Shown: positions 45,055-55,000, counted from the stretch's first letter. The stretch: 64,000 bases of DNA from Butyrivibrio sp. (GCA_022486625.1 JAKVKH010000009.1:28244-92243); one strand, 5' to 3'. A program made the numbers and translations. Notes: generated by a model not told the origin, from the sequence alone.

Positions 45055-45942
45055 TCAGTTCTTCATGCCTGTCAGCACAATTCCTTCTACAAAGCTCTTC
45101 TGTCCGATGATATAGATGACAAGTCCTGGCGCGATCGTCATACAGGTCGCCGCCATGGCATAATTCCACTTGGTACCGAAGGATCCGGTAAAGTTCGTAA
45201 GTCCGATGGCAAACGTTGTCTTGGTCATATCATTAATGTAAATCAGCTGCTGCAGCAAATCATTCCACAACTGTATGAACAGCATCAGAATGACTACGGT
45301 AATGGCCGGGCGGATCGCCGGTACAATGATGGTCCAGAGTGTTCTCATTCTGGAAGCACCGTCAATTTCCGCAGCTTCGTCCAGTTCCTTCGGAATCGTT
45401 GTAATAAACTGACGTACCAGGTAGATATTGAAGAAGCCGCCGCCGGTAAAATACGGCAAAATCAGCGGCCAGTAGGTTCCGCCTAAATGACAGATTCTGG
45501 TCCAGAACAGGTACAGTGGGATCAGCGTAACCATTCCCGGCAAAAGGATGGTGCCGACGCAGAGGGTGAAGATGATTTTTTTTCCTCTGAATCTGAGCCT
45601 TGCAAATGCATAGCCGCAGAAAATTGCGGTAATCGTACCTGCCGTTACACAGGGCACAATCAGCGTGAATGTATTCTTGAAATACAGCCAGTAGTCAAAG
45701 GTCTCCAGTGTCGTCGCATAATTGCCCCAAAGCCACTCTTTTGGCAGAATGGACGGCGGATATGCATATAATGTGCCATTGCTCATCAGTGAAGAGCGAA
45801 AGATCCAGTACAGCGGCAGCAGCACGAGAACGGCTGTAATTGCCAGCACGGCTGTTGCGACGCCTGAGCCGATTTTTTCATTTACTTTTTTATTACTGAG
45901 TTTTCCAGCCTGATTTGTATTCAAAGTCTTACTCTCTCCCAT
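45055..45942 (-). CDS. Sugar ABC permease, MalG-like, of the GH127 operon (295 aa)
   Basis: CUT1 permease with six membrane segments. EAA loop DEAAEIDGASRMRTLWTIIVP; C-terminal GQKSFVEGIVLTGMKN is the MalG-type ending. The ATG at 45942 is preferred over the GTG just upstream; neither has a strong ribosome site, so translation may depend on coupling to the preceding permease, which ends 24 bases upstream. Confidence 0.88.
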   Translation of the reverse strand: MGESKTLNTNQAGKLSNKKVNEKIGSGVATAVLAITAVLVLLPLYWIFRSSLMSNGTLYAYPPSILPKEWLWGNYATTLETFDYWLYFKNTFTLIVPCVTAGTITAIFCGYAFARLRFRGKKIIFTLCVGTILLPGMVTLIPLYLFWTRICHLGGTYWPLILPYFTGGGFFNIYLVRQFITTIPKELDEAAEIDGASRMRTLWTIIVPAIRPAITVVILMLFIQLWNDLLQQLIYINDMTKTTFAIGLTNFTGSFGTKWNYAMAATCMTIAPGLVIYIIGQKSFVEGIVLTGMKN

Positions 45943-45966
45943 CACAGATCTACCATGCCTTTCGTA

Positions 45967-46893
45967 TTATTCTCCATCTTCTTCATAGAACAGCCAGCTC
46001 TTCGATGATCTGAACAGGACTACGGTGAAGATACCGACCAGTACAAAGAAAATTGCCGCATAGGCTGCTGAATATCCGAGTTTATATCGTTCAAACGCAT
46101 ATTCATAGATCAGATAGGACAGGAACATGGAAGCATTCTGTGGTCCACCGTCCGTAATTGCCAGTGCCGGTGTTACAACCTGTAGATTTGTAATGAGCGC
46201 CATCAGCAGATTATAGAATATGATCGGTGAAATGGACGGCAGTGTGATGTAACGAAATCTCTGCCAGTAAGAAGCGCCGTCAATCTGGGCCGCTTCATGA
46301 TAAACTCTTGGTACATTCTGCAAACCTGCCAGAAAGATGACGATCAGATTGCCACTGCACCACACTGCAATGAGTGCCAGTGATGGCAGCACCTGTCTCG
46401 GGCTGTCAAGGAACTGCATCGGTGAGCAGCCCATACTTCTTAAAATGAAATTGAACAGTCCGTAATTTACTTCATAAAGCCATTTCCATGCCGTGAAAAC
46501 GCCGATTGCCGGCAACATGTATGGAATAAAGAAAACGGCGCGCCAGAAAGTACGTGCCGGTACTTTCATGTTCAGCAGCATCGCGATCACCAGTGAATAC
46601 AGAAGGGACCCGATTACCGTAATGAATGCATATACCAGAGTGGCCTTAAGGGACGGCCAGAAAGACATATCATGTGTGAAAATCTGAATATAATTTGAAA
46701 TTCCTGCAAATTTCGGTGCAGTCATTCCGTTCCAGTCAAAAAAGCTTAAGATAAATGCTGCCAGCGTCGGCAGGTAACTGATGAAGGTAAGTCCCAGGAA
46801 GGCCGGAATCAGGCACAGGTATGCCGTCATCTCTTCTTTCCTTGTGGCGGAAGATCTTTTTTTCTTCTTTGTAATCCCCTTATTTCTGCTCAT
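45967..46893 (-). CDS. Sugar ABC permease, MalF-like, of the GH127 operon (308 aa)
   Basis: CUT1 permease: Lys/Arg-rich N-terminus (ITKKKKRSSATRKEE), six membrane segments, EAA loop YHEAAQIDGASYWQRFRYITLP, and the ITDGGPQNASMFLSYLIYEYAF stretch typical of MalF/UgpA types. The start is the ATG at 46893, behind AAAGG; a TTG eight codons upstream is in frame. Confidence 0.88.
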   Translation of the reverse strand: MSRNKGITKKKKRSSATRKEEMTAYLCLIPAFLGLTFISYLPTLAAFILSFFDWNGMTAPKFAGISNYIQIFTHDMSFWPSLKATLVYAFITVIGSLLYSLVIAMLLNMKVPARTFWRAVFFIPYMLPAIGVFTAWKWLYEVNYGLFNFILRSMGCSPMQFLDSPRQVLPSLALIAVWCSGNLIVIFLAGLQNVPRVYHEAAQIDGASYWQRFRYITLPSISPIIFYNLLMALITNLQVVTPALAITDGGPQNASMFLSYLIYEYAFERYKLGYSAAYAAIFFVLVGIFTVVLFRSSKSWLFYEEDGE

Positions 46894-46946
46894 ATCGTAT
46901 ATGCCTTTCCCAGACAATTCTCCAAGTGATCTGTCAGGCTGTCATC

Positions 46947-46982
46947 CCGGCGCTCCTGCATTTCCACCTGCAGGAGCACCGG
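46947..46982 (-). promoter_or_regulatory. Intercistronic hairpin after the binding-protein gene
   Basis: CCGGcGCTCCTGCA and TGCAGGAGCaCCGG form a long stem. It lacks a T tract on the minus strand, so it is likely an mRNA 3' stabiliser that raises binding-protein output over the permeases. Confidence 0.55.
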
Positions 46983-46998
46983 ATAACAGTAACCTGTT

Positions 46999-48459
46999 TT
47001 ACTGATTATTCTCTGTAAAGATACCGTTCAGTTCATCATAATATTCATCCATTGCCTGCTGTGCAGTTTTATCACCGGTCCATACATAGGACAGTGCTGT
47101 TGCAAGTGAGGTATTGAATACATCTGTTCCTGCTACGGTATACCATGCAGTAGACTTGGAATTGTTCTTGGCATAATCCACAACTGCGCTCTTATAGGTA
47201 TCGTGATCCGGGAAATTCGGATTGTTGATCCACTTGTCGGTCAATGTGGAATCTGTATACCACTTGTCCAGAATCGGCATCCATGTACCAGCTTCAATCA
47301 GACTCCAGGAGTTTTCTTCCTGATAGTACCATTTCAGCCATGTCATTGCCTCTTCAGGGTGCTTTGTTGTAGCAAATACAACATTCGGGCCGCCTGTGCA
47401 GATGGTTACCTTATCCTTGAAGTAAGGAAGTACGCCAACACTGTACTTGAACTTGGCATCAGGTCCCAGATATGTGCCGACATTCCATGCACCGTCTGTT
47501 GCCATGACTACTTTCTCTGAACCCAGAGATGTGCTCAGTGCCTGTGATGCATCGCTGATCGGAGGTGCGCAGTGATATTTCAGAGACAGATCTGCAACTG
47601 CCTGAATGGCATCTGTTGCTTCCTTCTGATTGATGATGCAGGTCTTGCCGTCTTCGCTGTAGAAGCCGCCGCCATTACTCTTGCACCATACTTCGAGCTG
47701 CCAGGGAAGTGTATTGACTGTGCAGCCGTATACATCAACATTGTTGGGATCGAACTTCGGGCTGAGTGCATTGTTGCCGTTTACGTCTACGGTCAGCTCC
47801 TGTGCTGTCTTTACGAAATCATCCCATGTCCATGCCTTGTCTGCGCTTGCCGGAGGCGTCACATCAGAAATGTTGAGACCCTGTTCATCACAGACTTTTT
47901 TCAGAAGGTCCTGATTGTACCAGAGGTTCAATACCTCATTGGCTGCGGAATAGGCAACCGGCTTATCCTGATACTTGAATGTCAGGGAATCGAGCGGTTT
48001 GGACTCGCCTTCACCGTACATGCTGCTGATGTCTGCCAGCAGTCCGTTCTTTGCAAATGTCAGGGTTCCTGCTTCACTCATGATGGCGGTATCCGGAAGT
48101 GTTCCGGCAGTTGCCATGGTATTGAGCTTGGAAATGTAATTATCGTAGTCGATCTTGAGGACTTCGACTTCGATCTTATCCTGAGATGCATTGAATTTGT
48201 CTGCTACCTTCTGGCAGGCTGCCGTTTCTGTGTCATTGCCCCACTGTGCGTAGGTGATCTTAACCTTGTCCGCGCTGTCAGACTTTGCTGTAGCATCCTC
48301 TGAAATGGAAGCCGAACTCTCTGCTGACTGCGCATCCTCCCCCACAGATGCTGATGTTCCTGCAGATCCGGACGACGTCGTCGATCCGCACCCCACGAAC
48401 AGACATGATGTTGTCATCAGGACAACAGACAATAAACCTGATATTACCTTTCTTCTCAT
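46999..48459 (-). CDS. Sugar-binding lipoprotein of the GH127 operon (486 aa)
   Basis: Family 1 solute-binding protein. Lipoprotein signal with FVGCGST, a Ser/Ala/Asp linker of about 45 residues, then KITYAQWGNDTETAACQKVADKFN opening the binding domain and a C-terminal EEAMTWLKWYYQEENSW. It would feed the two permeases downstream. The ligand is not identifiable; the upstream GH127 gene suggests arabinofuranose-containing oligosaccharides. AAGGAGAGGG precedes the ATG. Confidence 0.87.
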   Translation of the reverse strand: MRRKVISGLLSVVLMTTSCLFVGCGSTTSSGSAGTSASVGEDAQSAESSASISEDATAKSDSADKVKITYAQWGNDTETAACQKVADKFNASQDKIEVEVLKIDYDNYISKLNTMATAGTLPDTAIMSEAGTLTFAKNGLLADISSMYGEGESKPLDSLTFKYQDKPVAYSAANEVLNLWYNQDLLKKVCDEQGLNISDVTPPASADKAWTWDDFVKTAQELTVDVNGNNALSPKFDPNNVDVYGCTVNTLPWQLEVWCKSNGGGFYSEDGKTCIINQKEATDAIQAVADLSLKYHCAPPISDASQALSTSLGSEKVVMATDGAWNVGTYLGPDAKFKYSVGVLPYFKDKVTICTGGPNVVFATTKHPEEAMTWLKWYYQEENSWSLIEAGTWMPILDKWYTDSTLTDKWINNPNFPDHDTYKSAVVDYAKNNSKSTAWYTVAGTDVFNTSLATALSYVWTGDKTAQQAMDEYYDELNGIFTENNQ

Positions 48460-48507
48460 AACACCCTCTCCTTCTCTATTAAACTCAACACACGCAATGT
48501 GTGATGG

Positions 48508-50457
48508 TTAGCCAATTACCGCATTCTGCCAGACGAGCATTTCTCCCTCGCCTCTGTTTCCCCATATCCCATAAGGCACTGCATAAAGCTGCACGCCCTG
48601 TCTTACGAATCTCGGGCTTCCGTACAGCTGCCCTTCATCCGAAAATCTGTTGCTCAGTCTTTCTCCTTTATATTCAAGCGCCGGAAGCTGTCCCATCAGC
48701 TGCGGCGGAAGCGAAGCCTTTCTGATTTCCGTATCCGTTCTGACATAAATTCCTGACAGATGATCCCCGTTGTCCTTTTCTTCCAGGCAATAGATGCAGG
48801 GGCCATATTCCAATGCCAGTTTTCCTGTATCCGCCCTTACGTCATCATGTGCGCTCATCCATCTGGGTCTGATATGAAAATCAATCTTAAGTTCGCAGAT
48901 TTCTTTTTCCGGCAGGATCTTCATATAACCACCCTGCTCTTCATATGTTTGTTTCTGTCCGTCTGCAATCAGCTCCGGTGCCACTGCATAGGAAGGAATC
49001 CTGATATAAAGAGGGATTCCCGGTCCCTTCTGTCTGCATGTTATTGTTACCCTGCCATTCTGCAGCAACTGTGAATCCATACGGATATGTATATCTGTCG
49101 TACCGATCCGGTCTTCCAGCTCACTGGAAATGAACTGCTGAATATATAACCCCTCTGTACTCTCCGCCATAATATACTGCCCAAGCGATGCCAGCGTTCT
49201 GGCCACATTCGGCGGACAGCAGGCAACAGAGAACCATTTCTGTCTGACCGGTTTTACATGTGCCATGGAGGTATGCTCCGTACAGAACTGTGGTACAACT
49301 TCCAGCGGATTCACATAGAAATATCGATCTCCGCTCTGGCTGATCCCGGCCAGCACCGTGTTATAAAGTGCACGTTCCACAATGTCATAATAGGATGCTT
49401 CATGTGTTAAATTACACATCCGCTGTCCGAACATCATAAGTCCGATGGATGCGCAGGTTTCGCTGTAATTGGTCGTATTCGGAAGATCATAATCCGTTGT
49501 GAACCGTTCCAGGAACCCGCTGCTGCCGATGGAACCCGTAATGTACATCTGCTTCTGTGTCAGGTTGTCCCAGAGACGCCTGCAGGCTTCAAGAAGTTTC
49601 CGGTCTTCATTCTCCGCGGCCAGATCCGCCATCGCACTGTACATATATACGGCTCTTACAGCATGTCCTTTTGCCTTTGTCTGCTCTACAGGCGGCTCAT
49701 CTGCCTGCATATATTCAAGATCGATATCACCGAATTCCGGAAAAAACTCCGGCTGATGATGTCTGCGTTCCATTTCCTGTGCAAAGTAGTTCGGCTTTTT
49801 GCCTCTCTGCGCGATGAAATAAGTCGCGGTATCCAGATACCGTTTTTCCCCCGTACACCGATACAGTTTCACCAGTGCAAGTTCAATTTCCTGATGTCCC
49901 GGATAACCGTGAATCTGTCCTTCCCCGGTCCCAAAGGTTCTGCAGATCAGGTCTGCATACTTCCTTGCAATCTGTAAAAGCGTCTTTTTCCCCGTTGCAT
50001 CAGTATAGGCAACTGCTGCCTCAATCAGATGTCCCGCACAGTAGAGCTCATGTCCTTCCATTAAGTTGGTGTAACGTTTACCCTTGTTGGCAAAAGAAAA
50101 GAACGTATTGAGATAACCGTCCTCCTGCTGTGCCTTTTCCAGAAGTGCAATCACATTTTCAAGATCTGTGCGGAACGCATCCCCGCTTCCATTCGCCACT
50201 GCATAGGATGCCGCCTCAATCCATTTGTATAAATCAGAGTCTTCGAAAACGACTCCATTTCGCTCTCCTTTCTGCTCCCCTGCCGCAATTCTGAAGTTCT
50301 GCATGCAGTATGTCGGATCAGCCCCTTCTGCTCTGTCATTCAAAATATCCCACTGATACGGAATTACCTTTTCCGAGACCAGTCTGGCATATCCGCCAAA
50401 CAGTTCATCTGTAATCCGGATCTTTTTTATGTCTACAGGAACCAGCCTTTCTGCCAT
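48508..50457 (-). CDS. GH127 (DUF1680) glycoside hydrolase, likely beta-L-arabinofuranosidase (649 aa)
   Basis: Cys-nucleophile glycosidase of the HypBA1 family. Key residues are in place: Glu317 (general acid/base), Glu333 and Cys335 in YSETCA, and Cys413-Cys414 in ACCPPN, which hold zinc and supply the nucleophile. The GYPGHQEIELALVKLYR helix and C-terminal beta domains match the family. No signal peptide, so it acts on imported sugars. First gene of the operon, directly behind a LacI-type operator. GH127 also contains other specificities, so beta-L-arabinofuranosidase is the most likely but not the only option. Confidence 0.85.
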   Translation of the reverse strand: MAERLVPVDIKKIRITDELFGGYARLVSEKVIPYQWDILNDRAEGADPTYCMQNFRIAAGEQKGERNGVVFEDSDLYKWIEAASYAVANGSGDAFRTDLENVIALLEKAQQEDGYLNTFFSFANKGKRYTNLMEGHELYCAGHLIEAAVAYTDATGKKTLLQIARKYADLICRTFGTGEGQIHGYPGHQEIELALVKLYRCTGEKRYLDTATYFIAQRGKKPNYFAQEMERRHHQPEFFPEFGDIDLEYMQADEPPVEQTKAKGHAVRAVYMYSAMADLAAENEDRKLLEACRRLWDNLTQKQMYITGSIGSSGFLERFTTDYDLPNTTNYSETCASIGLMMFGQRMCNLTHEASYYDIVERALYNTVLAGISQSGDRYFYVNPLEVVPQFCTEHTSMAHVKPVRQKWFSVACCPPNVARTLASLGQYIMAESTEGLYIQQFISSELEDRIGTTDIHIRMDSQLLQNGRVTITCRQKGPGIPLYIRIPSYAVAPELIADGQKQTYEEQGGYMKILPEKEICELKIDFHIRPRWMSAHDDVRADTGKLALEYGPCIYCLEEKDNGDHLSGIYVRTDTEIRKASLPPQLMGQLPALEYKGERLSNRFSDEGQLYGSPRFVRQGVQLYAVPYGIWGNRGEGEMLVWQNAVIG

Positions 50458-50474
50458 CTCTCTCCCTCGTTTAT

Positions 50475-50490
50475 AGGTTATCGTTTACCT
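50475..50490. promoter_or_regulatory. LacI-type operator upstream of the GH127 gene
   Basis: AGGTTATCGTTTACCT is a 16-bp pseudo-palindrome with a central CG and AGGT/ACCT ends, the classic LacI-family form. It lies 11 bases downstream of the -10 box of the GH127 promoter. Confidence 0.7.
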
Positions 50491-50501
50491 TTGATATTTT
50501 G

Positions 50502-50530
50502 AGAATATCACTTTTATCATGAAATGTAAA
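50502..50530 (-). promoter_or_regulatory. Promoter of the GH127/transporter operon
   Basis: TTTACA (50525-50530) and TATTCT (50502-50507) on the minus strand, spacer 17 bp. The rest of the 284-bp divergent region is AT-rich with no other gene. Confidence 0.6.
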
Positions 50531-50644
50531 TACATTTTCAAATTTATTTTGTTTTATCTGCACATCTTATTTTTCAGCATATATGCTTTTATATACATAT
50601 TGCACATATATTTTTCATGTTACTATTCATATTCTTCGTGTTTT

Positions 50645-50660
50645 GTTATAACGTTCACCT
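50645..50660. promoter_or_regulatory. Second LacI-type site upstream of the plus-strand LacI gene
   Basis: GTTATAACGTTCACCT shares the half-site CGTTnACCT (one base different) and 10 of 16 positions with the operator at 50475. It lies before the regulator's own likely promoter, suggesting autoregulation and perhaps looping with the other site. Confidence 0.5.
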
Positions 50661-50741
50661 TGCAGAGTTTCCAATATCTTGCCACTAAGCTTTTTATGGT
50701 ATAGAATCATGTTAATATCTGTTTTTTTCAGGAGGCTTCCA

Positions 50742-51773
50742 ATGGCAAACATGAAGGATATCGCAGAACGCGCCGGCGTGTCTGTAACTACCGTATCCAA
50801 AGTTCTGAATCATCAGGGTAATATCAGTACCGAAACCTCACAGCTGATCCGCTCCATTGCAAAGGAGCTTGATTATATTCCGAATCTGTATGCCAGGAAT
50901 TTAAAAAGCGGCACCAGCCGTGTTCTCGGCATTATCACCGAGGACCTGAGTGTATTCAATGCAGGTCCTGTGATCGACGGAATCGGTGCACGCTGCGAAG
51001 AAGCCGGCTATCATTATATTCTGGAAAATCTGCGGATCAATACTCTGAAAATTGACCCGGAAACACATGCTGATGAATATAATTCCATCGTCAGTGAATC
51101 CATGGATTTCATGAAGTCCATGCAGGTTGACGGAATTATTTTTCTGGGATGTCATTCACATCACGTCATGTCACTGCCGGAGATCAGAGGAACAAGGTTT
51201 GTCTGTGCCTACTGCAGCGCAGATGATGATTCCATTCCTTCTGTCATGTACGACGATCACAAGGCGGGCTATGACGTTGCCACCTTCCTGATCGGGAAGG
51301 GGCACCGCAGAATCGGCACTATCTGCGGGCCTCTTCACAGTATTCACTCTGTAAACCGGCTGGACGGTTTTCAGGAAGCGCTCTTTGATCATGAGCTTCC
51401 TTACAATCCTCATCTTACGGTATTCGGGGACTGGGAACGGGACTGCGGCTATACGCTCGCACAGAAACTGATAGACCAGAAGGTGACTGCCATCTTCTGT
51501 CAGAATGATATTATGGCCATGGGTGTACTGGATTATTGTATAAAAAACGGGATTACCGTCGGAAAAGATCTGTCACTGATCGGCTTTGATAACCGGGATA
51601 TCAGCAGCGTCTGCCGTCCTGCGCTTTCCACCGTAAGCCTGCCGCTGCACGAAATCGGATACAAGGCAGCCGACATCCTCATGGAAGAAATCGCTGATCC
51701 TGATTTTTCCGAAGAGAATATCCTGCTGCCCTGTAAGATTGTGGAACGTGATTCTACTGCTCAGATACTCTGA
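50742..51773 (+). CDS. LacI-family regulator, divergent from the GH127 operon (343 aa)
   Basis: DNA-binding headpiece ANMKDIAERAGVSVTTVSKVL at the N-terminus, hinge LDYIPNLYARNLKSG, then a periplasmic-binding-protein-like sugar domain (VLGIITEDLSVFNAGP, TAIFCQNDIMAMGVLD). It most likely represses the divergent GH127/importer operon and itself, using the two matching operators in between. The ATG at 50742 follows AGGAGG; 21 upstream in-frame codons are not used. The 3' end overlaps the convergent LacI gene by 13 bases. Confidence 0.92.
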   Translation: MANMKDIAERAGVSVTTVSKVLNHQGNISTETSQLIRSIAKELDYIPNLYARNLKSGTSRVLGIITEDLSVFNAGPVIDGIGARCEEAGYHYILENLRINTLKIDPETHADEYNSIVSESMDFMKSMQVDGIIFLGCHSHHVMSLPEIRGTRFVCAYCSADDDSIPSVMYDDHKAGYDVATFLIGKGHRRIGTICGPLHSIHSVNRLDGFQEALFDHELPYNPHLTVFGDWERDCGYTLAQKLIDQKVTAIFCQNDIMAMGVLDYCIKNGITVGKDLSLIGFDNRDISSVCRPALSTVSLPLHEIGYKAADILMEEIADPDFSEENILLPCKIVERDSTAQIL

Positions 51774-52780
51774 ACACTGTTTTTTTCTACCAGGTGCCCT
51801 TCTACGATCAGCACACCTTTTCTGTAATTCTCACCATTGATCTTATGGATGACATTGCGCAGAGCCTTTTTGGCCATCTCTCGCATGTCCACTTCATACG
51901 TTGTAATCTCCACATCGCACAGTCCCGGAAACAGGAAATTATCATATCCGGTCACGGACACATCCTGCGGGACTCTGATTCCCTGATCTTCAAGCTTATG
52001 GATCAGCATGCTGGCTGCCAGATCGGAATTGCAGACAAACGCAGTCGGCATCTCCTTCGGCAATTTGAAATATGCTGCAGGATCCATCTCTCCTGTTGCC
52101 AGATCTCTGTCATCAATCACCCAGTCTCTGCGAACCTGCTGCTGATGTTCAAGAATTGCCTTTGTATAGCCAAGATATCGGTCTGTAATCGACCCTGTTG
52201 CCAGTATGGTACCGACATATGCAATACTGCGATGCCCTTTTTCAAAAAGGTAGTTGGTCAGGCAATAGCCTCCATTAAAGCTGTCTGAAATCACACAGTC
52301 GGAGCTTCTCCTGTTATCTGTAAAATCAAGATACATGGAAGGAATCCTGCTGCCGGTTCGAAGCGCCTCCAGATAAGTCTCTTCCAGCCGTCCGATCACA
52401 ATATAACCGTCCACCTTTTTCTCTTTTACAATTTTGGGAAGAATCAGTGATTTCTCCATTTCACAGCTGATTTCCTCCAGCATGGAAAAACTCTCGTTCA
52501 CGATTGCTTCTGAAGCCACCTTCTGATACATCTGTGCATAGAAAGAGCTGTATTTGCCAAGGAAACGTTCTGATATCAGTACGCCGATGTTATAGCTTCT
52601 GTGATTATCATGAAGCTTTCTCGTAGAAAGCGGAATATATCCCATATCATCGGCCATTTTCTGAATCTGTGCCCTGACTTCCTCACTGACACCCTTCTGT
52701 CCGGAGAGTGCCTTGGAAACAGTAACTGTGCTGACATTCATTTTTTTTGCAATATCGGATAGTCTTACTGCCTTTGCCAT
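51761..52780 (-). CDS. LacI-family regulator downstream of the GH36 gene (339 aa)
   Basis: Headpiece VRLSDIAKKMNVSTVTVSKAL and GQKGVSEEVRAQIQKMADDMGYIP are standard; the sugar domain contains DCVISDSFNGGYCLTNYLFEKGHRSIAYVG and AFVCNSDLAA. It is encoded 30 bases after the alpha-galactosidase and shares its promoter. It may control that gene and, by proximity of function, the mannan operon. The predicted sites at those promoters are not clearly alike, so this is inference. AGGGAGAA precedes the ATG. Confidence 0.9.
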   Translation of the reverse strand: MAKAVRLSDIAKKMNVSTVTVSKALSGQKGVSEEVRAQIQKMADDMGYIPLSTRKLHDNHRSYNIGVLISERFLGKYSSFYAQMYQKVASEAIVNESFSMLEEISCEMEKSLILPKIVKEKKVDGYIVIGRLEETYLEALRTGSRIPSMYLDFTDNRRSSDCVISDSFNGGYCLTNYLFEKGHRSIAYVGTILATGSITDRYLGYTKAILEHQQQVRRDWVIDDRDLATGEMDPAAYFKLPKEMPTAFVCNSDLAASMLIHKLEDQGIRVPQDVSVTGYDNFLFPGLCDVEITTYEVDMREMAKKALRNVIHKINGENYRKGVLIVEGHLVEKNSVQSI

Positions 52781-52810
52781 TTTCCTGTTCTCCCTCTTTC
52801 GTAGCCTTTT

Positions 52811-55000
52811 TCATTCTGCAATCAGATGAATCAGCTCTGACTGGAAATCTCCCCACATTGCCTTCATCTGCAGTCCTGCATGCATCAGTGTATCTCCGTG
52901 AAGTATCTGATCTGTTCCCTCAATACGATATCTCTTCTTCGGATCAAGCCCCGGCACACAGATTCTTCTGCTGTGTACATTCGGTCTTCCCATTACCTGC
53001 ACACAGGTGATCAGTGCTTCGGTTTTATCCTTCGATATCACACCGTAACAGTCATAATAATGGTTTTCTCTGTAAGATGCGATCCGGTAATAATCACCTG
53101 AACGGACAAGATCATTGTATTTATGATAAAGCGCCACCTGTCCCGGAATCTGTGCTCTGTCTGCTTCCGGAATTCTGGTAATGTCGAGTTCATAACCAAA
53201 GGTACCTGCCAGTGCCACGTTGCCTCTTGTCTCAAACGGAGTCGACCTCCCGACTGTATGATTCGGACAGTCAGATACATGTGCACCCATTGTAGACAGT
53301 GGAAATAACAGTGCCGTTCCCTCCTGAATCGACAGTCTTTCAATCGCATCGGTATCGTCCGAACACCAGATCTGCGGACTGTAGTAGAGCATGCCGGGAT
53401 CAAATCTTGCTCCGCCTCCGGAGCAGTTTTCCAATAGAAGTTGCGGAAATTCCGTCACAAGCCTTTCCTGAAGTTCATACACGCCAAGCATATATCTGTG
53501 GCAAAGTTCTCCCTGATTTTCCCTGTCAAGGAACGCGCTTCCGAGATCTGAAAGCTGGCGATTCATATCCCATTTCACATAGGCAATATTGGTACTGCGA
53601 AGGATTACGGCAACTGATTCATATACATAATCGCGAACATCCTGTCTGGAAAGATCCAATACATACTGATTTCTCATCCGGCATGGTATTCTGCCGGGAA
53701 CAGCAATTGCCCATTCCGGATGTGCACGGTACAGGTCCGAATCAGGGGATATCATCTCCGGTTCAAACCAGATACCGAATTTCAGACCGATCCGGTTCAC
53801 TTCATCCACCAGATGTCCCAGTCCGCCTCTTAGCTTTTCTTCGTTGACTTTCCAGTCCCCAAGACTCGTATTGTCATCGTTTCTGTGTCCAAACCAGCCA
53901 TCATCCATCACAAGCATTTCAATGCCGTCTTCTTTGGCCTGTTTTGCAATTGCAATCAGTTTATCCGTATCAAAATCAAAATATGTGGCTTCCCAGTTAT
54001 TGATGAGGATCGGGCGTTTTCTGTCCTTATAAGGACTGCGGATCAGGTGATTCCGGTACAGATCATGAAATATTCTGCTCATGCCGCCAAGTCCGTTCTC
54101 AGAATACACCATTACTGCCTCCGGGGTCTGGAAGGTCTCTCCCGGCATCAGTCTGTATCTGAAGTTTTCCGGATGAATTCCCATACTGACTCTCAGGCTG
54201 TCAAACTGATTCTTCTCCACCTGCGCCAGGAAATTACCCGAATAAACAAAATGGATCCCATATACACTGCCGCTCTCCTGCGTCGCACTTTCAGATACCA
54301 GTCCGATAAAGGGATGTTCCTGATGTGATGATTCGCCGCGCACGGAAGAAACGCTCTGTCTGCCATAGCCGATTGTACGATAATCCATCTGACGTTCTCT
54401 CGCCCATGAACCGTGAAGTGTCAGCAGAGAAAAATCCTTCTGGTCCATGTCCAGAGAAAGAGACATTACCTTCGTCAGATACAGCGGCGCATCTGACGCA
54501 TTACGAAGTCTCGCACTGCGCATGATGGCATCGGAGTCCTCAAATATGCAGTAGGATAATGTCACCTGCAACTGCAGCACCGGATCCTCAAGATCAATTT
54601 CCAGTGTTGCGCTCTTATCCTCCTCGCCGAAAGTCGCCGGAAGTCCCTCCAGCTTCTTCTTGCCTTCCATAATACGATGGCCGGTATAATAGAACTGCAC
54701 TGCGCTGTTCCCGTTACTGTCTTCCACACTGACAGCACTTTCTCTGTAATCACCCACGCCGTTTCCCGGATATTCCATCGGACAGCAGTCCAGGAACGAT
54801 CCGCGATCTCTTGCATTCTTTGACGGGGCAAACGGATTTTCGTCTGTTCTCAGCAGATAGGTCAGATCATCATCACTGACACTGCTGCCATAGTAAACAT
54901 GTGTCAGGAACCTCTCCTCATCTGTAATTCCTATACAGTAGCTGTTCTGTAACGTGTCGATTTTAAAGATTCTGCTGCTCTCAATGTATGTAATCTTCAT
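52811..55000 (-). CDS. GH36 alpha-galactosidase (729 aa)
   Basis: Cytoplasmic enzyme that removes alpha-galactose from oligosaccharides such as galactomannan fragments or raffinose. The N-terminal beta-sandwich contains FIGLVSESATQESGSVYG; the barrel holds ILINNWEATYFDFD, VMDDGWFG, the nucleophile Asp in YVKWDMNR (about 475), ENCSGGGARFDPGM, and the acid/base Asp in CSDDTDAIERL (about 540). Length is typical of tetrameric family members. GGAGGG precedes the ATG. It would remove side chains ahead of the mannoside phosphorylases. Confidence 0.93.
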   Translation of the reverse strand: MKITYIESSRIFKIDTLQNSYCIGITDEERFLTHVYYGSSVSDDDLTYLLRTDENPFAPSKNARDRGSFLDCCPMEYPGNGVGDYRESAVSVEDSNGNSAVQFYYTGHRIMEGKKKLEGLPATFGEEDKSATLEIDLEDPVLQLQVTLSYCIFEDSDAIMRSARLRNASDAPLYLTKVMSLSLDMDQKDFSLLTLHGSWARERQMDYRTIGYGRQSVSSVRGESSHQEHPFIGLVSESATQESGSVYGIHFVYSGNFLAQVEKNQFDSLRVSMGIHPENFRYRLMPGETFQTPEAVMVYSENGLGGMSRIFHDLYRNHLIRSPYKDRKRPILINNWEATYFDFDTDKLIAIAKQAKEDGIEMLVMDDGWFGHRNDDNTSLGDWKVNEEKLRGGLGHLVDEVNRIGLKFGIWFEPEMISPDSDLYRAHPEWAIAVPGRIPCRMRNQYVLDLSRQDVRDYVYESVAVILRSTNIAYVKWDMNRQLSDLGSAFLDRENQGELCHRYMLGVYELQERLVTEFPQLLLENCSGGGARFDPGMLYYSPQIWCSDDTDAIERLSIQEGTALLFPLSTMGAHVSDCPNHTVGRSTPFETRGNVALAGTFGYELDITRIPEADRAQIPGQVALYHKYNDLVRSGDYYRIASYRENHYYDCYGVISKDKTEALITCVQVMGRPNVHSRRICVPGLDPKKRYRIEGTDQILHGDTLMHAGLQMKAMWGDFQSELIHLIAE

